Assembly (NCBI RefSeq): GCF_013141715.1
Contig: NZ_WHOA01000023.1
Location: forward strand, 62,001 to 126,000
Reading direction: 5' to 3'
DNA from: Paenibacillus phytorum
GTDB taxonomy: Bacteria; Bacillota; Bacilli; Paenibacillales; NBRC-103111
Length of the DNA stretch: 64,000 nucleotides
The position numbers and the translations under genes were made by a program. The notes under the pieces are model-generated. The model made no database searches, was not told where the DNA came from, and was given only the letters and a program-made list of their open reading frames with translations. Shown here one piece after another: positions 44,589 to 52,187 of the stretch. Position 1 is the first letter of the stretch, and each line of letters opens with the position of its first letter.

Positions 44589-44843
44589 ATGAGACCAATC
44601 ATTGAGTTTTGTGCCAGTAATATGCACCATGGAACTGATAAAGTCATGAAAGCCTTGGAACAAAATCCTGACTTCGACGTCATGGAATACGGCTGTCTAG
44701 GCAATTGCGGACAGTGCTATATGGAACCTTATGCGCTTGTGAATGGCGAAATCATTGCAGCTGAAAGCGCCGATGCTCTCCACGAGCGCATTTTAAACCG
44801 GATTAAAGAAATAGAAGCAATGTACGAACTTCTTGGAGACTAA
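44589..44843 (+). CDS. YuzB-like DUF1450 protein
   Basis: An 84-residue protein with conserved cysteines in EFCASN and EYGCLGNCGQCYMEPYALVNG, a 2Fe-2S/thioredoxin-like ferredoxin pattern. It matches the YuzB/DUF1450 family in length and start (MRPIIEFC). AAGGTGG precedes ATG 44589. Its neighbours nfu and yutJ-like match the Bacillus arrangement. Function unknown; redox or Fe-S related. Confidence 0.88.
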   Translation: MRPIIEFCASNMHHGTDKVMKALEQNPDFDVMEYGCLGNCGQCYMEPYALVNGEIIAAESADALHERILNRIKEIEAMYELLGD

Positions 44844-44845
44844 TC

Positions 44846-45910
44846 TTACCCGAAGTGGCGTTTCGACTTCCAGAGTACACCGCTTTTGAGTACACGAGCG
44901 ATTTTACCCGTCATTAACGTACGTTTACCCATGATGCCGAAGCCGGCCTTTTTACCTAGTGAACCCAGTGTACCTCTAAGTTTGATTTTACCAAGACGAG
45001 GTGTATCGCCTTTCCAAATCGACAGCATGGCTTCGGCAATCTGCTTGCCTTGGGCTTGTGCCGCTTGCGCACTAGGAGAGAACGGCAGGGAAGCACAGTC
45101 CCCTACGACGAACACTTCTTGATACTCTGGGATTTGATGATACTCGTTAAGCAGGATCCGGCCTTGGCGGTCTTTGGGTACATTCAAAGCCTCTACGATT
45201 GGATTGGGCTGAATGCCTGCTGTCCAGATCGTAGCATCGGTTTTAATAATTTCATCCCCGTTGTACAAATCTCCACCATCTAGGCGGACTAAAGATACTT
45301 GAGGACGGAGCTCAATATGATGTTCCGTCATCCATTCGCGAACGTACTGCTGCAGATTGCTCGGGAAAGCAGAAAGTAAGCTTGGACCACGATCAATCAA
45401 TCGAATGTTCAAATCAGCCCGGCTTTCACGGAGCTCAGCTGCCATTTCAACACCGCTTAGACCTCCTCCAATAATGGAGACTTGTCCATATGGCGCAATG
45501 TCGTTAATGCGCTGGTAGGTAGCACGTGTCTGGCAAAGAGTCTGGATGCTGGAAGAGTACTCTTTAGCACCGACAATTCCATGATAACTATCCACACAAC
45601 CCAGACCAATAACTAACCAGTCGTACGAAAGCGGTTCTTGATCTTCAAAAAGAATTTGCTTGTTGTTCAAGTCGACGCTAGAAACCTCACCGAATGTTAG
45701 AAGCAGACGTGGGTCATTCGGATAGGCAACACGAATATGAGTTTCAGCAATCGTACCTGAGGCTAGTGCGTAATATTCTGTTTTTAACCCTTGAAAAGGG
45801 CTTCGGTCAATTAGTACGAGTAGTGTATCTTCTGGTAAATCCTTCTCCAGCATGTTTAAGGCTATGGTCAAACCGCCATAACCTCCTCCAAGAATCACGA
45901 ACTTTTTCAT
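44846..45910 (-). CDS. NDH-2-like NAD(P)/FAD oxidoreductase (YutJ-like)
   Basis: A 354-residue flavoprotein of the type II NADH dehydrogenase group. The FAD motif is VILGGGYGGLTIA, the NAD(P) motif VSIIGGGLSGVEMAAEL, and the second FAD motif VFVVGDCASLPF. It resembles YutJ rather than classical Ndh in length and C-terminus. The start is ATG 45910; a TTG at 45919 is possible. It lies 44 bp after mqnE on the same strand, so it may be co-transcribed with that quinone-synthesis gene. Confidence 0.87.
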   Translation of the reverse strand: MKKFVILGGGYGGLTIALNMLEKDLPEDTLLVLIDRSPFQGLKTEYYALASGTIAETHIRVAYPNDPRLLLTFGEVSSVDLNNKQILFEDQEPLSYDWLVIGLGCVDSYHGIVGAKEYSSSIQTLCQTRATYQRINDIAPYGQVSIIGGGLSGVEMAAELRESRADLNIRLIDRGPSLLSAFPSNLQQYVREWMTEHHIELRPQVSLVRLDGGDLYNGDEIIKTDATIWTAGIQPNPIVEALNVPKDRQGRILLNEYHQIPEYQEVFVVGDCASLPFSPSAQAAQAQGKQIAEAMLSIWKGDTPRLGKIKLRGTLGSLGKKAGFGIMGKRTLMTGKIARVLKSGVLWKSKRHFG

Positions 45911-45954
45911 TCCATCCAATATCCCTTCTGAACAATATCTCTTCTCTAGTATGA

Positions 45955-47055
45955 CTAATATACTCTGATTTCATTATAAAAGGTGTCGCGTTCAACAGGA
46001 ACTCGTCCTGCGCCTTTAATAAGATAAACGAGTTCATCACGTGTAAGACCTTCTGGTGACAAAGCTCCAGCAGCATGAGAAATCTTCTCTTTCACGATCG
46101 TACCATGTGCATCCGAAGCACCGAAAGCGAAGGATAGCTGGGTCAATTTTGTACCAATGTTGATGAAATAAGCCTTAATATGTGGGAAATTATCCAGCAT
46201 CAATCGGCTAATCGCAATGGTTTTGAGTTCATCCCAAGCAGGTACACGTTGCTTGAGTCCTGCGTTTTTGCTTGCCGGTTGAATGGAATTCGGAATGAAT
46301 ACTAAGAAGCCACCTGTTTCATCTTGGAGTTCACGCAGCAACAGCATATGACGAATGCGTTCCTCTTTTGTTTCAATTGAGCCGTACAGCATTGTTGCGT
46401 GAGTTTTCATACCGAGCAAATGAGCGTTACGATGCACGTCAATCCATTCCTCCGAGGACGCTTTTTCAACTTTCATTTTAGTCCGGTAGCGCTCAGTCAG
46501 AATTTCGGCTCCTCCTCCTGGAAGAGTGGATAAGCCTGCATCCATTAGTGTTTTGAGGACATCTCGGAAACTGAGACCACTGATACGCGAGAAAAATTCA
46601 ATTTCAGCCGCCGTATGAGCTTTAATCGTAACGTCTGGGTAGGCTTGCTTCAATTGGCGGATACAATCCACATAATATTCAAAAGGCAAATGCGGGTTAT
46701 GCCCTTGGCTAATATGAAATTCTTTAATTTCTGGATTAAAATTTTCAGCTACATAATCTAACATTTGACTAGGTGTCAGTGTGTATGATCCTTCTTCACC
46801 TTCGTCGCGGCGGAAATGACAAAAAGCACAATGCTCCTCGCACACATTCGTAAAGTACAAACTCATATTTTGGACAAAATAAACCTTGTTTCCGTTCATT
46901 CGTGTATTAACTTTGTTTGCTAATTGACCGATGGTTAGTAAATCGTCCGATTCATACAAAAATAGCCCATCTTCCATAGATAGACGTTGATTGTTCTCAA
47001 CCTTGTCAGCAATTTCGGCCATCCGTTTGACCGGGTCTGTAGTCACAACACTCAT
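45955..47055 (-). CDS. mqnE: Aminofutalosine synthase (radical SAM)
   Basis: A 366-residue radical SAM enzyme of the futalosine menaquinone pathway. The Fe-S motif is C-x3-C-x2-C in NVCEEHCAFCHFRR, and the segments FHISQGHNPHLPFEYY, MDAGLSTLPGGGAEIL and MKTHATMLYGSIE match MqnE rather than MqnC. ATG 47055 fits the AGGAGG spacing better than ATG 47058. The menFDHBCE genes of the other route are absent from this window, and presence of this gene implies the futalosine route. Confidence 0.92.
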   Translation of the reverse strand: MSVVTTDPVKRMAEIADKVENNQRLSMEDGLFLYESDDLLTIGQLANKVNTRMNGNKVYFVQNMSLYFTNVCEEHCAFCHFRRDEGEEGSYTLTPSQMLDYVAENFNPEIKEFHISQGHNPHLPFEYYVDCIRQLKQAYPDVTIKAHTAAEIEFFSRISGLSFRDVLKTLMDAGLSTLPGGGAEILTERYRTKMKVEKASSEEWIDVHRNAHLLGMKTHATMLYGSIETKEERIRHMLLLRELQDETGGFLVFIPNSIQPASKNAGLKQRVPAWDELKTIAISRLMLDNFPHIKAYFINIGTKLTQLSFAFGASDAHGTIVKEKISHAAGALSPEGLTRDELVYLIKGAGRVPVERDTFYNEIRVY

Positions 47056-47220
47056 CATTATTCCTCCTCTGAATAGTAAATAAAGTCCATACTGAATCGA
47101 CGCATTCAGCTACATAAGGACCAAATGCGTTTTGCGGTGTGAGACGCTCGCGTACCTGTTCATCCAGTTCGGTTCAGGAATTCACATCGCTTTTCACTAT
47201 ACGTGCAATCCATCCATCCC

Positions 47221-47249
47221 ATTATAAACCTACGTGTTGGGAGGGGCAA
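47221..47249 (-). promoter_or_regulatory. Sigma-A promoter and long leader of mqnE
   Basis: On the minus strand TTGCCC (47249-47244), 17 bp, TATAAT (47226-47221). The start at about 47214 gives a leader of about 155 bases with a small CTGAA/TTCAG hairpin. The leader matches no riboswitch I recognise. The rest of the 330-bp gap belongs to the upstream region of the Spo0E-like gene. Confidence 0.65.
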
Positions 47250-47297
47250 TATCATTTAGATGGAGATAAATTGACAATATGCAAATAGGACATGATT

Positions 47298-47317
47298 TTT
47301 CCTATTATATTAGGAAA
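47298..47317. promoter_or_regulatory. Palindrome upstream of the Spo0E-like gene
   Basis: TTTCCTA (47298-47304) and TAGGAAA (47311-47317) with a 6-bp AT spacer. It is operator-like, about 74 bp before the gene. Regulator unknown. Confidence 0.5.
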
Positions 47318-47390
47318 TGTTATTCCCAATATTAACAAATTCCTGTATACTATTGCAATGTGATTACGTAGGGCTAAAGGTGATTATATC

Positions 47391-47579
47391 GTGATACCAG
47401 TATTCGTGACCGAACCGCAGGAACGATTAAATATAGAAATAGAACAGCTTAGAGGCCACATGGTTTCCTTAGGTACGGCATACGGCTTCCTTCATCCAGA
47501 AGTGCAGCAGTGCAGTCGAGAGCTCGATCAATTGCTGTTACAATATTATGCGATAAGACATAACCGTAAGTATGGCTGA
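47391..47579 (+). CDS. Spo0E-like aspartyl-phosphate phosphatase
   Basis: A 62-residue helical protein of the Spo0E family, which dephosphorylates Spo0A~P and delays sporulation. The signature S-x-x-L-D is in QCSRELDQLLLQYY, after an IEQLRGHMVSLG helix. GTG 47391 has AAAGGTGA eight bases upstream. It is single; AT-rich upstream DNA carries a palindrome. Confidence 0.85.
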   Translation: MIPVFVTEPQERLNIEIEQLRGHMVSLGTAYGFLHPEVQQCSRELDQLLLQYYAIRHNRKYG

Positions 47580-47711
47580 AATGGCTAAGAATGACTGCGC
47601 AGCTGCCCTTGAGCAATGCACCAGATAGGAGTATACTTGATAGTAAGCATTACGAAAACTTAGTATAATGCCAGTTTTCCATAAGGAGAACTTTAGGGAG
47701 GGATTTCCGTT

Positions 47712-48083
47712 ATGATTAACATTAGTGAATCAGCGTCAGATAAGATTAAAGAGCTTCTATCTTCTGAAGAATCACCGAACCTGTTCTTGCGTCTAGGTGT
47801 CAAAGCTGGAGGCTGCAGTGGTTTCTCTTACGGCATGGGCTTCGATGATGAGCAGAAGGATGACGATAAAGTATTCACCATTCATGGCCTCAAGGTCGTT
47901 GTGGACGAAGATAGCTCCAAATATTTATACGGTGTTGAAATTGACTACACAGACGCAGGCATGGGCGGCGGGTTCTCCATTAACAACCCGAACGCAGTAG
48001 CTTCCTGTGGATGTGGCTCATCCTTCAAAGTGAAGGATGAAGAGGGTTTAGTTGAGAAGTGCGACGATAAAGTCGAAGCTTAA
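47712..48083 (+). CDS. A-type Fe-S carrier (HesB/IscA-like)
   Basis: A 123-residue A-type carrier with the three conserved cysteines in GGCSGFSYGMGFDD and ASCGCGSSF. It accepts and delivers Fe-S clusters. The N-terminus INISESASDKIKELL is typical of HesB proteins; it is like YutM of Bacillus. GGGAGGG precedes ATG 47712. A terminator follows. Confidence 0.93.
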   Translation: MINISESASDKIKELLSSEESPNLFLRLGVKAGGCSGFSYGMGFDDEQKDDDKVFTIHGLKVVVDEDSSKYLYGVEIDYTDAGMGGGFSINNPNAVASCGCGSSFKVKDEEGLVEKCDDKVEA

Positions 48084-48094
48084 TACGTGATTAC

Positions 48095-48147
48095 AACCTC
48101 CAAGCTTATGTGTTGATGTTAATACACAGAAGCTTGGAGGTTTTTTT
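48095..48147 (+). terminator. Terminator after the A-type carrier gene
   Basis: AACCTCCAAGCTT pairs with AAGCTTGGAGGTT, with an inner TGTGT/ACACA pairing, followed by seven T. Confidence 0.9.
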
Positions 48148-48219
48148 ATGTTAAAGAATAAAGAGAGATGAGTGCTAAATGGTATAATAGGGATAAATAG
48201 GGAAATGGAGGAGTAAATC

Positions 48220-48567
48220 ATGAAACTACGTGAATCAGGTATCATTTTATTTTGCGAAGATTACGAACGAGTCTTAAATTTTTACACGGAGAAGATTGGT
48301 CTTCCTATTCGTGAACAAAAAAGTGATTTAGCTGTACTTGATTTTGGTGGCAGTTATTTAATGATTGAGGATAATGGCACTGCATCAACAACACCAAAGA
48401 CTAGAGCGCAAAACCCTACAGTGATAAGGTTCAACGTAAATGATTTTGAAGATACAATTTTGGAGCTATTGAATCGCGGTGTGAAAGTCGATGTACATTC
48501 ATTTAATTGGGGGAAAATTGGCGTAATCATTGATCCAGAAGGAAACAGGATAGAGATCAAGGATTAG
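48220..48567 (+). CDS. VOC-family (glyoxalase/bleomycin resistance fold) protein
   Basis: A 115-residue VOC protein with two beta-alpha-beta-beta-beta modules: the first around YERVLNFYTEKIGLPI, and the second ending in IIDPEGNRIEIKD with the metal-ligand Glu. GGAGGAG lies upstream of ATG 48220. Substrate unknown; metal-binding dioxygenase, lyase or resistance roles are all possible. Its codons look more AT-rich than the neighbours to the left. Confidence 0.85.
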   Translation: MKLRESGIILFCEDYERVLNFYTEKIGLPIREQKSDLAVLDFGGSYLMIEDNGTASTTPKTRAQNPTVIRFNVNDFEDTILELLNRGVKVDVHSFNWGKIGVIIDPEGNRIEIKD

Positions 48568-48647
48568 TCTTATGCATGTAATTTCAAGTGATACAATATA
48601 CATAAAAAGGAATTCCTGCAGTTGGTGAGAGGAGTTGAATCCTATAA

Positions 48648-48926
48648 GTGAATTGGAATTTTAATGTTTCAATCATCTCTACAATTGTTGTCATTTTCGT
48701 ATTAATGCTGTTTTACAGAAATAGGGAAGAAGACGAAGGATATTTAGGGTTGAAATTAGTTGGGTATTACATTTTAGGTACTTTCAATTTAAAAGTTGGT
48801 ATTTTAATTCCTATTGGATTTATTATTTGGCTGCTTTTGTTTCACCCGAAGACGAACCGAACGATTAAGAGATATTCGGCTATATTTGGATTACTTATGA
48901 TGTTGATTGGTTATTGGATTCATTAG
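48648..48926 (+). CDS. Small hydrophobic protein, 92 residues
   Basis: A protein with about three membrane segments (residues 6-22, 38-63 and 77-90). GTG 48648 is used, but its AGAGGAG site is about 13 bases away, so the start is weak. The AT-rich composition is like the VOC gene before it. No family recognised. Confidence 0.5.
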   Translation: MNWNFNVSIISTIVVIFVLMLFYRNREEDEGYLGLKLVGYYILGTFNLKVGILIPIGFIIWLLLFHPKTNRTIKRYSAIFGLLMMLIGYWIH

Positions 48927-48968
48927 CTTCCCGAGTGCAGGATAGTTGCACTTGTGGGAGCCTTTTTT
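48926..48968 (+). terminator. Terminator at 48926
   Basis: GCTTCCC and GTGCA pair with TGCAC and GGGAGC, followed by a run of six T. Confidence 0.75.
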
Positions 48969-49075
48969 ACATTATTTGCAAAAAACTAATGACTAGCGGA
49001 ACCCTTTTAAGCATGGAAAGAATAGAATAGATTGAAAGGTTTAGTTTACTAGTGATATAAGAAGAAGGTGTGTCG

Positions 49076-49657
49076 ATGGCTACTAGACAGGAATTTATTG
49101 AGATGATTGCACCTATTGCAGTGAAGCTTCGCTTAGAGAACTCACCGATCTATCCTTCAGTGAGAATCGCGCAAGCCATTCATGAGACCGGGGGCAATTT
49201 GAACGCGTGGAACAATCTAGTCGGATATAAGGTTGGTACTGGGGTGTTAACACCCTATTGGCAGGGGGATCGCGTTTCAACAACAACATGGGAAGTCATT
49301 GGAGGTATACGTTATGATAACGTACCTGGAGATTTTCGCGCATATCTTACGCTTGAGGCAGGGTTTCGTGATCAGGATTTACTTTTTGGATCCCCTCGTT
49401 ATGCTAGTGTCAGGATGGCGAGAAGTCCTGGTGAGCAAGTGAAAGCATTGCAAAGCAGTGGATATGCAACGGATCCTTCTTATGCTAGTAAACTGAATAC
49501 GATTATTCAAACCTATGGTTTAACTCACTTTGATGAGGAGGTCGTTCGTATGTTAGAGAAACTGCAGGAACAAATCGTAGCCTTACAAAATAGAGTAAGT
49601 TCCTTAGAGGAGCAAGCGGCGATGGAGGTCGTACCGCAAGGGCGAAAGCTGCTGTAG
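49076..49657 (+). CDS. Glucosaminidase-domain protein (frame-disrupted 3' end)
   Basis: A 193-residue protein with a FlgJ/LytD-like glucosaminidase domain: PSVRIAQAIHETGGNLNAWNN holds the catalytic Glu context, and EAGFRDQDLLFGSPRYASV and SGYATDPSYASKLNTII complete the domain. A coiled-coil tail (EEVVRMLEKLQEQIVALQNRVSSLEEQ) follows. ATG 49076 has AGAAGG upstream. There is no signal peptide, so it is like phage endolysins or secreted via holin. The frame ends soon after the coil, with a matching tail in another frame (see next entry). Confidence 0.82.
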   Translation: MATRQEFIEMIAPIAVKLRLENSPIYPSVRIAQAIHETGGNLNAWNNLVGYKVGTGVLTPYWQGDRVSTTTWEVIGGIRYDNVPGDFRAYLTLEAGFRDQDLLFGSPRYASVRMARSPGEQVKALQSSGYATDPSYASKLNTIIQTYGLTHFDEEVVRMLEKLQEQIVALQNRVSSLEEQAAMEVVPQGRKLL

Positions 49658-49755
49658 ACGCTGCGGTCAAAGCCTCATTAATCGATACTCCGGAGAAAGG
49701 GAGCTATGATTTCTATCGATTATTAACAGTTCTTCATCGCAAAGGGATCATCTAA
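49612..49755 (+). pseudogene. Out-of-frame C-terminal tail of the glucosaminidase
   Basis: After the coiled coil, the +2 (-1) frame runs GDGGRTARAKAAVDAAV then ends in YDFYRLLTVLHRKGII and TAA 49753-49755. This looks like a natural continuation of the domain protein, cut off by a frame change near 49605-49620. No slippery heptamer is obvious, so mutation or sequencing error is more likely than programmed frameshifting. Confidence 0.55.
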
Positions 49756-49767
49756 TGGCATGGAAGA

Positions 49768-49822
49768 GAAAAGGCCGCAAGTGTATAACGGGTTGCTTAT
49801 CCCTAATACACCATGCGGCCTT
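49768..49822. terminator. Bidirectional terminator at 49768
   Basis: AAAGGCCGCA with GTGTAT pairs with ATACAC and TGCGGCCTTT across a longer loop. It overlaps the stop of the small minus-strand gene. Confidence 0.8.
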
Positions 49823-49964
49823 TAATTTTAACATTATCACCATACTTGGCTTTCATGAGCTTACTTTGTTCTAGCATAAATGCGTAAATTTCTTTCAAAC
49901 GGTTCTTACGTGGCTTAATCGTTTCTTTAATTTCACCATTTAGTACAATATCGTAGACGATCAT
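49803..49964 (-). CDS. Hypothetical small basic protein, 53 residues
   Basis: A 53-codon gene, ATG 49964 with AAGGAGCG upstream, stop TAG 49803-49805. It reads MIVYDIVLNGEIKETIKPRK, then a Lys-rich helical segment, ending KIKGRMVY. It is flanked by its own terminator. No family recognised; composition and ribosome site support coding. Confidence 0.75.
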   Translation of the reverse strand: MIVYDIVLNGEIKETIKPRKNRLKEIYAFMLEQSKLMKAKYGDNVKIKGRMVY

Positions 49965-50137
49965 ATCTTTCGCTCCTTTGTTTTTGTCTTTCTATTATCA
50001 TTGTAGGCTATGAATATTAAATGACGATTAAAATTTCTTTTCAATTGTGTGAACAATCTTAAGGATTTGTTAAGTGAACGTAAAATATTTCCGTTATTTC
50101 GATCAATTTTTTTTATCGGCAGACTGGCAGTTTAGCG

Positions 50138-50236
50138 TGTGCATAACTTTATACACAGTATCCCCTAGAAATACAGTGCGTTTATGGGACATATTAACAA
50201 TCTACCCACAGGATATGCACAGGTATCTGTGGATAA
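50138..50236. promoter_or_regulatory. DnaA-box cluster upstream of sda
   Basis: Three sites match TTATNCACA exactly: 50138-50146 (minus), 50149-50157 (plus) and 50228-50236 (minus, TTATCCACA). Two near matches are ATATGCACA (50213-50221) and CTACCCACA (50202-50210). All lie in about 100 AT-rich bases, 35 to 133 bp upstream of the predicted sda -10. The 340-bp gap before sda holds only this cluster and the promoter. Confidence 0.82.
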
Positions 50237-50270
50237 CGGAACGCTTGTTCTAATTTTCCCCCCATGATAA

Positions 50271-50276
50271 TATAAT
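50271..50276 (+). promoter_or_regulatory. Candidate sda promoter -10
   Basis: TATAAT 29 bp before the sda start, with a poor -35 (TTCTAA, 17 bp upstream). A weak -35 beside DnaA boxes suggests activation by DnaA. Confidence 0.6.
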
Positions 50277-50304
50277 TACAAATTATAGAATAAAGGTGAT
50301 TTCA

Positions 50305-50460
50305 GTGAGACAAATTAGTGACGAAACATTGATCGACTCTTATTACAAAGCATTAGATTTGAGATTGGAATCAGATTTTGTTGACCTGTTGCTCGCAGAA
50401 ATACAGAGACGTAATTTAAAACTGCACGTCTACATCAAGGATGAAACCCCGCTAAACTAG
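50305..50460 (+). CDS. sda: Sporulation checkpoint inhibitor Sda
   Basis: A 51-residue helical hairpin that inhibits sporulation histidine kinases when replication is perturbed. The start MRQISDETLIDSYYKAL and the second helix SDFVDLLLAEIQRRNL match Sda of Bacillus. GTG 50305 has AAAGGTGA six bases upstream. The gene lies directly behind a DnaA-box cluster, in line with the DnaA-controlled checkpoint known for B. subtilis. Confidence 0.9.
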   Translation: MRQISDETLIDSYYKALDLRLESDFVDLLLAEIQRRNLKLHVYIKDETPLN

Positions 50461-50469
50461 AGAGTTTCA

Positions 50470-50712
50470 TCATGAAGTTATTTGGATGGTAAAATTCTGG
50501 TGGCAGTCGGCGCAGTTTACCAGATGAAGGCATTGATTATTCTGTGATCCTAGTGTCCCATCTGACATGGAGATATCATCAATCTCTCGATAAGGAGAGT
50601 AGGGACCTAGATAGTCACTCCATTTCCCGCAATCATTCATCTGTTGTGAACAAACAGGACACTCAGTATTCAGCTCCTGTAGGCCGTTGCAAACTGGACA
50701 TATATATGACAA
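50470..50712 (-). CDS. Zinc-ribbon-like small protein
   Basis: An 80-residue protein with three CxxC pairs: YICPVCNG, TECPVCSQQM and NCADCHQNF. It is likely a zinc-ribbon protein. TTG 50712 is chosen because AGGAGG (50727-50722) is nine bases upstream; the longer frame from ATG 50757 has no ribosome site. That AGGAGG lies inside a strong hairpin (see 50714-50755). Function unknown; lies downstream of yumC on the same strand. Confidence 0.7.
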   Translation of the reverse strand: MSYICPVCNGLQELNTECPVCSQQMNDCGKWSDYLGPYSPYREIDDISMSDGTLGSQNNQCLHLVNCADCHQNFTIQITS

Positions 50713-50713
50713 A

Positions 50714-50755
50714 GGGGTATTCCTCCTAATCCGTAGATTAGGTTTAGAATACCCC
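50714..50755 (-). promoter_or_regulatory. Hairpin holding the ribosome site of the zinc-ribbon gene
   Basis: Outer arms GGGGTATTC (50714-50722) and GAATACCCC (50747-50755); inner arms CCTAATC (50725-50731) and GATTAGG (50736-50742). On the minus strand the AGGAGG at 50727-50722 is mostly in the paired arms. It may serve as a weak yumC terminator or as translational control. Confidence 0.65.
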
Positions 50756-50771
50756 ATTTTATTTGAGAAGA

Positions 50772-51773
50772 TTAAAATTTTAAGTTACTGCTGTGTCCTG
50801 GCGAAAGCTTGGCATTAGGGTCAATATAGACTTTAGCGTTATTAATTGCAGTAGGTGCTTCACCAAAGCCAACAGCAATCAGTTTCAATTTCCCAGGATA
50901 AGTTGTGATATCTCCAGCAGCGAAGATGCCTGGAATGTTTGTTTCCATTCTGGAGTCAACAACGATTGAGCCGTTTTCAATCTCAAGGCCCCACTCGGAG
51001 ATCGGACCAAGGGAAGAAACGAAGCCGAAGTTAATGATAACAGCATCGACATCATGCACGGTTTCTTCGCCAGATTTGATATCTTTAAGTGTTACTTGCT
51101 CAATGCGGTCACTACCGTGAAGTTTAGTGATTTCCGTAGGAGTTACAACATTTACTTTGGAGTTCATCAAGTTTTCTACGCTGTGCTCATGTGCACGGAA
51201 TTTATCTCTACGGTGGATAAGCGTGACTTTCTCCGCGATAGGCTCAAGCATTAATGCCCAGTCAACAGCTGAATCGCCGCCACCGCTGATTAACACTTTT
51301 TGGCCAGCGAATGCATTCAAATCACTAACGAAGTAATGCAAGTTCTTCTTCTCGAATTGCGCGGCTTCCGGTAACTCAAGACGACGCGGTTCGAATGCGC
51401 CAACCCCACCTGAAATAATAACAGCGCGGCTCAAGTGTGTGCCTTTGTCTGTTGTTATTTCGAAGAGACGCTCTTCTTTTTTGATCACTTGGTGTACTTT
51501 CTCTTCCAAGCAAGTGTTGATTTGAAAGTGTTTCATCTGAGCTAACAAGTTGTCCACTAATTCTTGTGCGGTTACTTTTGGAAAGCCAGCTACATCATAT
51601 ATGTATTTCTCCGGATATAAAGCTGCAAGCTGACCACCAAGCTGCGGCATACTTTCGATAATCTTTACAGATGCTTGGCGCATACCCGCATAGAAAGATG
51701 CGAACATTCCAGCAGGACCACCACCGATAACAATAATGTCTACGATGTCTTGACTAGTTTCTCTCTCGTTCAT
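50772..51773 (-). CDS. Ferredoxin/flavodoxin-NADP+ reductase (YumC type)
   Basis: A 333-residue thioredoxin-reductase-like FNR. FAD motif [22 protein letters not shown] motif [15 protein letters not shown], and [30 protein letters not shown] near the C-terminus. The redox CxxC of true thioredoxin reductases is absent, which points to YumC-type FNR. GGAGGAG precedes ATG 51773. Divergent from the NDH-2 gene. Confidence 0.92.
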   Translation of the reverse strand: MNERETSQDIVDIIVIGGGPAGMFASFYAGMRQASVKIIESMPQLGGQLAALYPEKYIYDVAGFPKVTAQELVDNLLAQMKHFQINTCLEEKVHQVIKKEERLFEITTDKGTHLSRAVIISGGVGAFEPRRLELPEAAQFEKKNLHYFVSDLNAFAGQKVLISGGGDSAVDWALMLEPIAEKVTLIHRRDKFRAHEHSVENLMNSKVNVVTPTEITKLHGSDRIEQVTLKDIKSGEETVHDVDAVIINFGFVSSLGPISEWGLEIENGSIVVDSRMETNIPGIFAAGDITTYPGKLKLIAVGFGEAPTAINNAKVYIDPNAKLSPGHSSNLKF

Positions 51774-51844
51774 TGATTAAACTCCTCCGATTCATTTCCT
51801 TTGATGTGTGTGATTCTCCTGAGTACAGTCACAATCATTATTCC

Positions 51845-51873
51845 ATTATAAACGTCTCTTCTAATGAAGGAAA
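51845..51873 (-). promoter_or_regulatory. Candidate yumC promoter
   Basis: On the minus strand TTTCCT (51873-51868), 17 bp, TATAAT (51850-51845). The -10 is perfect, the -35 weak. The start at about 51838 gives a 65-base leader. Confidence 0.55.
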
Positions 51874-52120
51874 CAGAAAAATGAGATTTCTTTATATAAA
51901 TCGCTTATATATACGATAAATTATGTTTGCCACAGTTGGACAAGCTAGAAAGGTCCTTATGCCTTATTTTAAGCCAAAATAGGACTTGATATTTACTTAT
52001 GAAAATTATATTATATCATGAGAATCAGTTTACGCATGTTGTGACTAATTTCATCCTGTTTCATCATAATTCGCTGCGTCTGAGTGCAAACTAGAGGCAG
52101 TATACTACTTTTGAAGCTGT

Positions 52121-52138
52121 TTGTGTAATTTTTCACAA
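52121..52138. promoter_or_regulatory. Rex-like redox operator upstream of the NDH-2 gene
   Basis: TTGTGTAATTTTTCACAA matches the Rex site TTGTGAAATATTTCACAA at 16 of 18 positions. It lies 50 bp before the NDH-2 start, between a TATACT (52101) and a TATAAA (52158) either of which could be the -10. The rest of the 414-bp yumC/NDH-2 gap is AT-rich and shows no gene. Confidence 0.8.
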
Positions 52139-52187
52139 GATAGAGAAACCATAGGACTATAAATACGGATATGGAAGTGAGAGAGAA

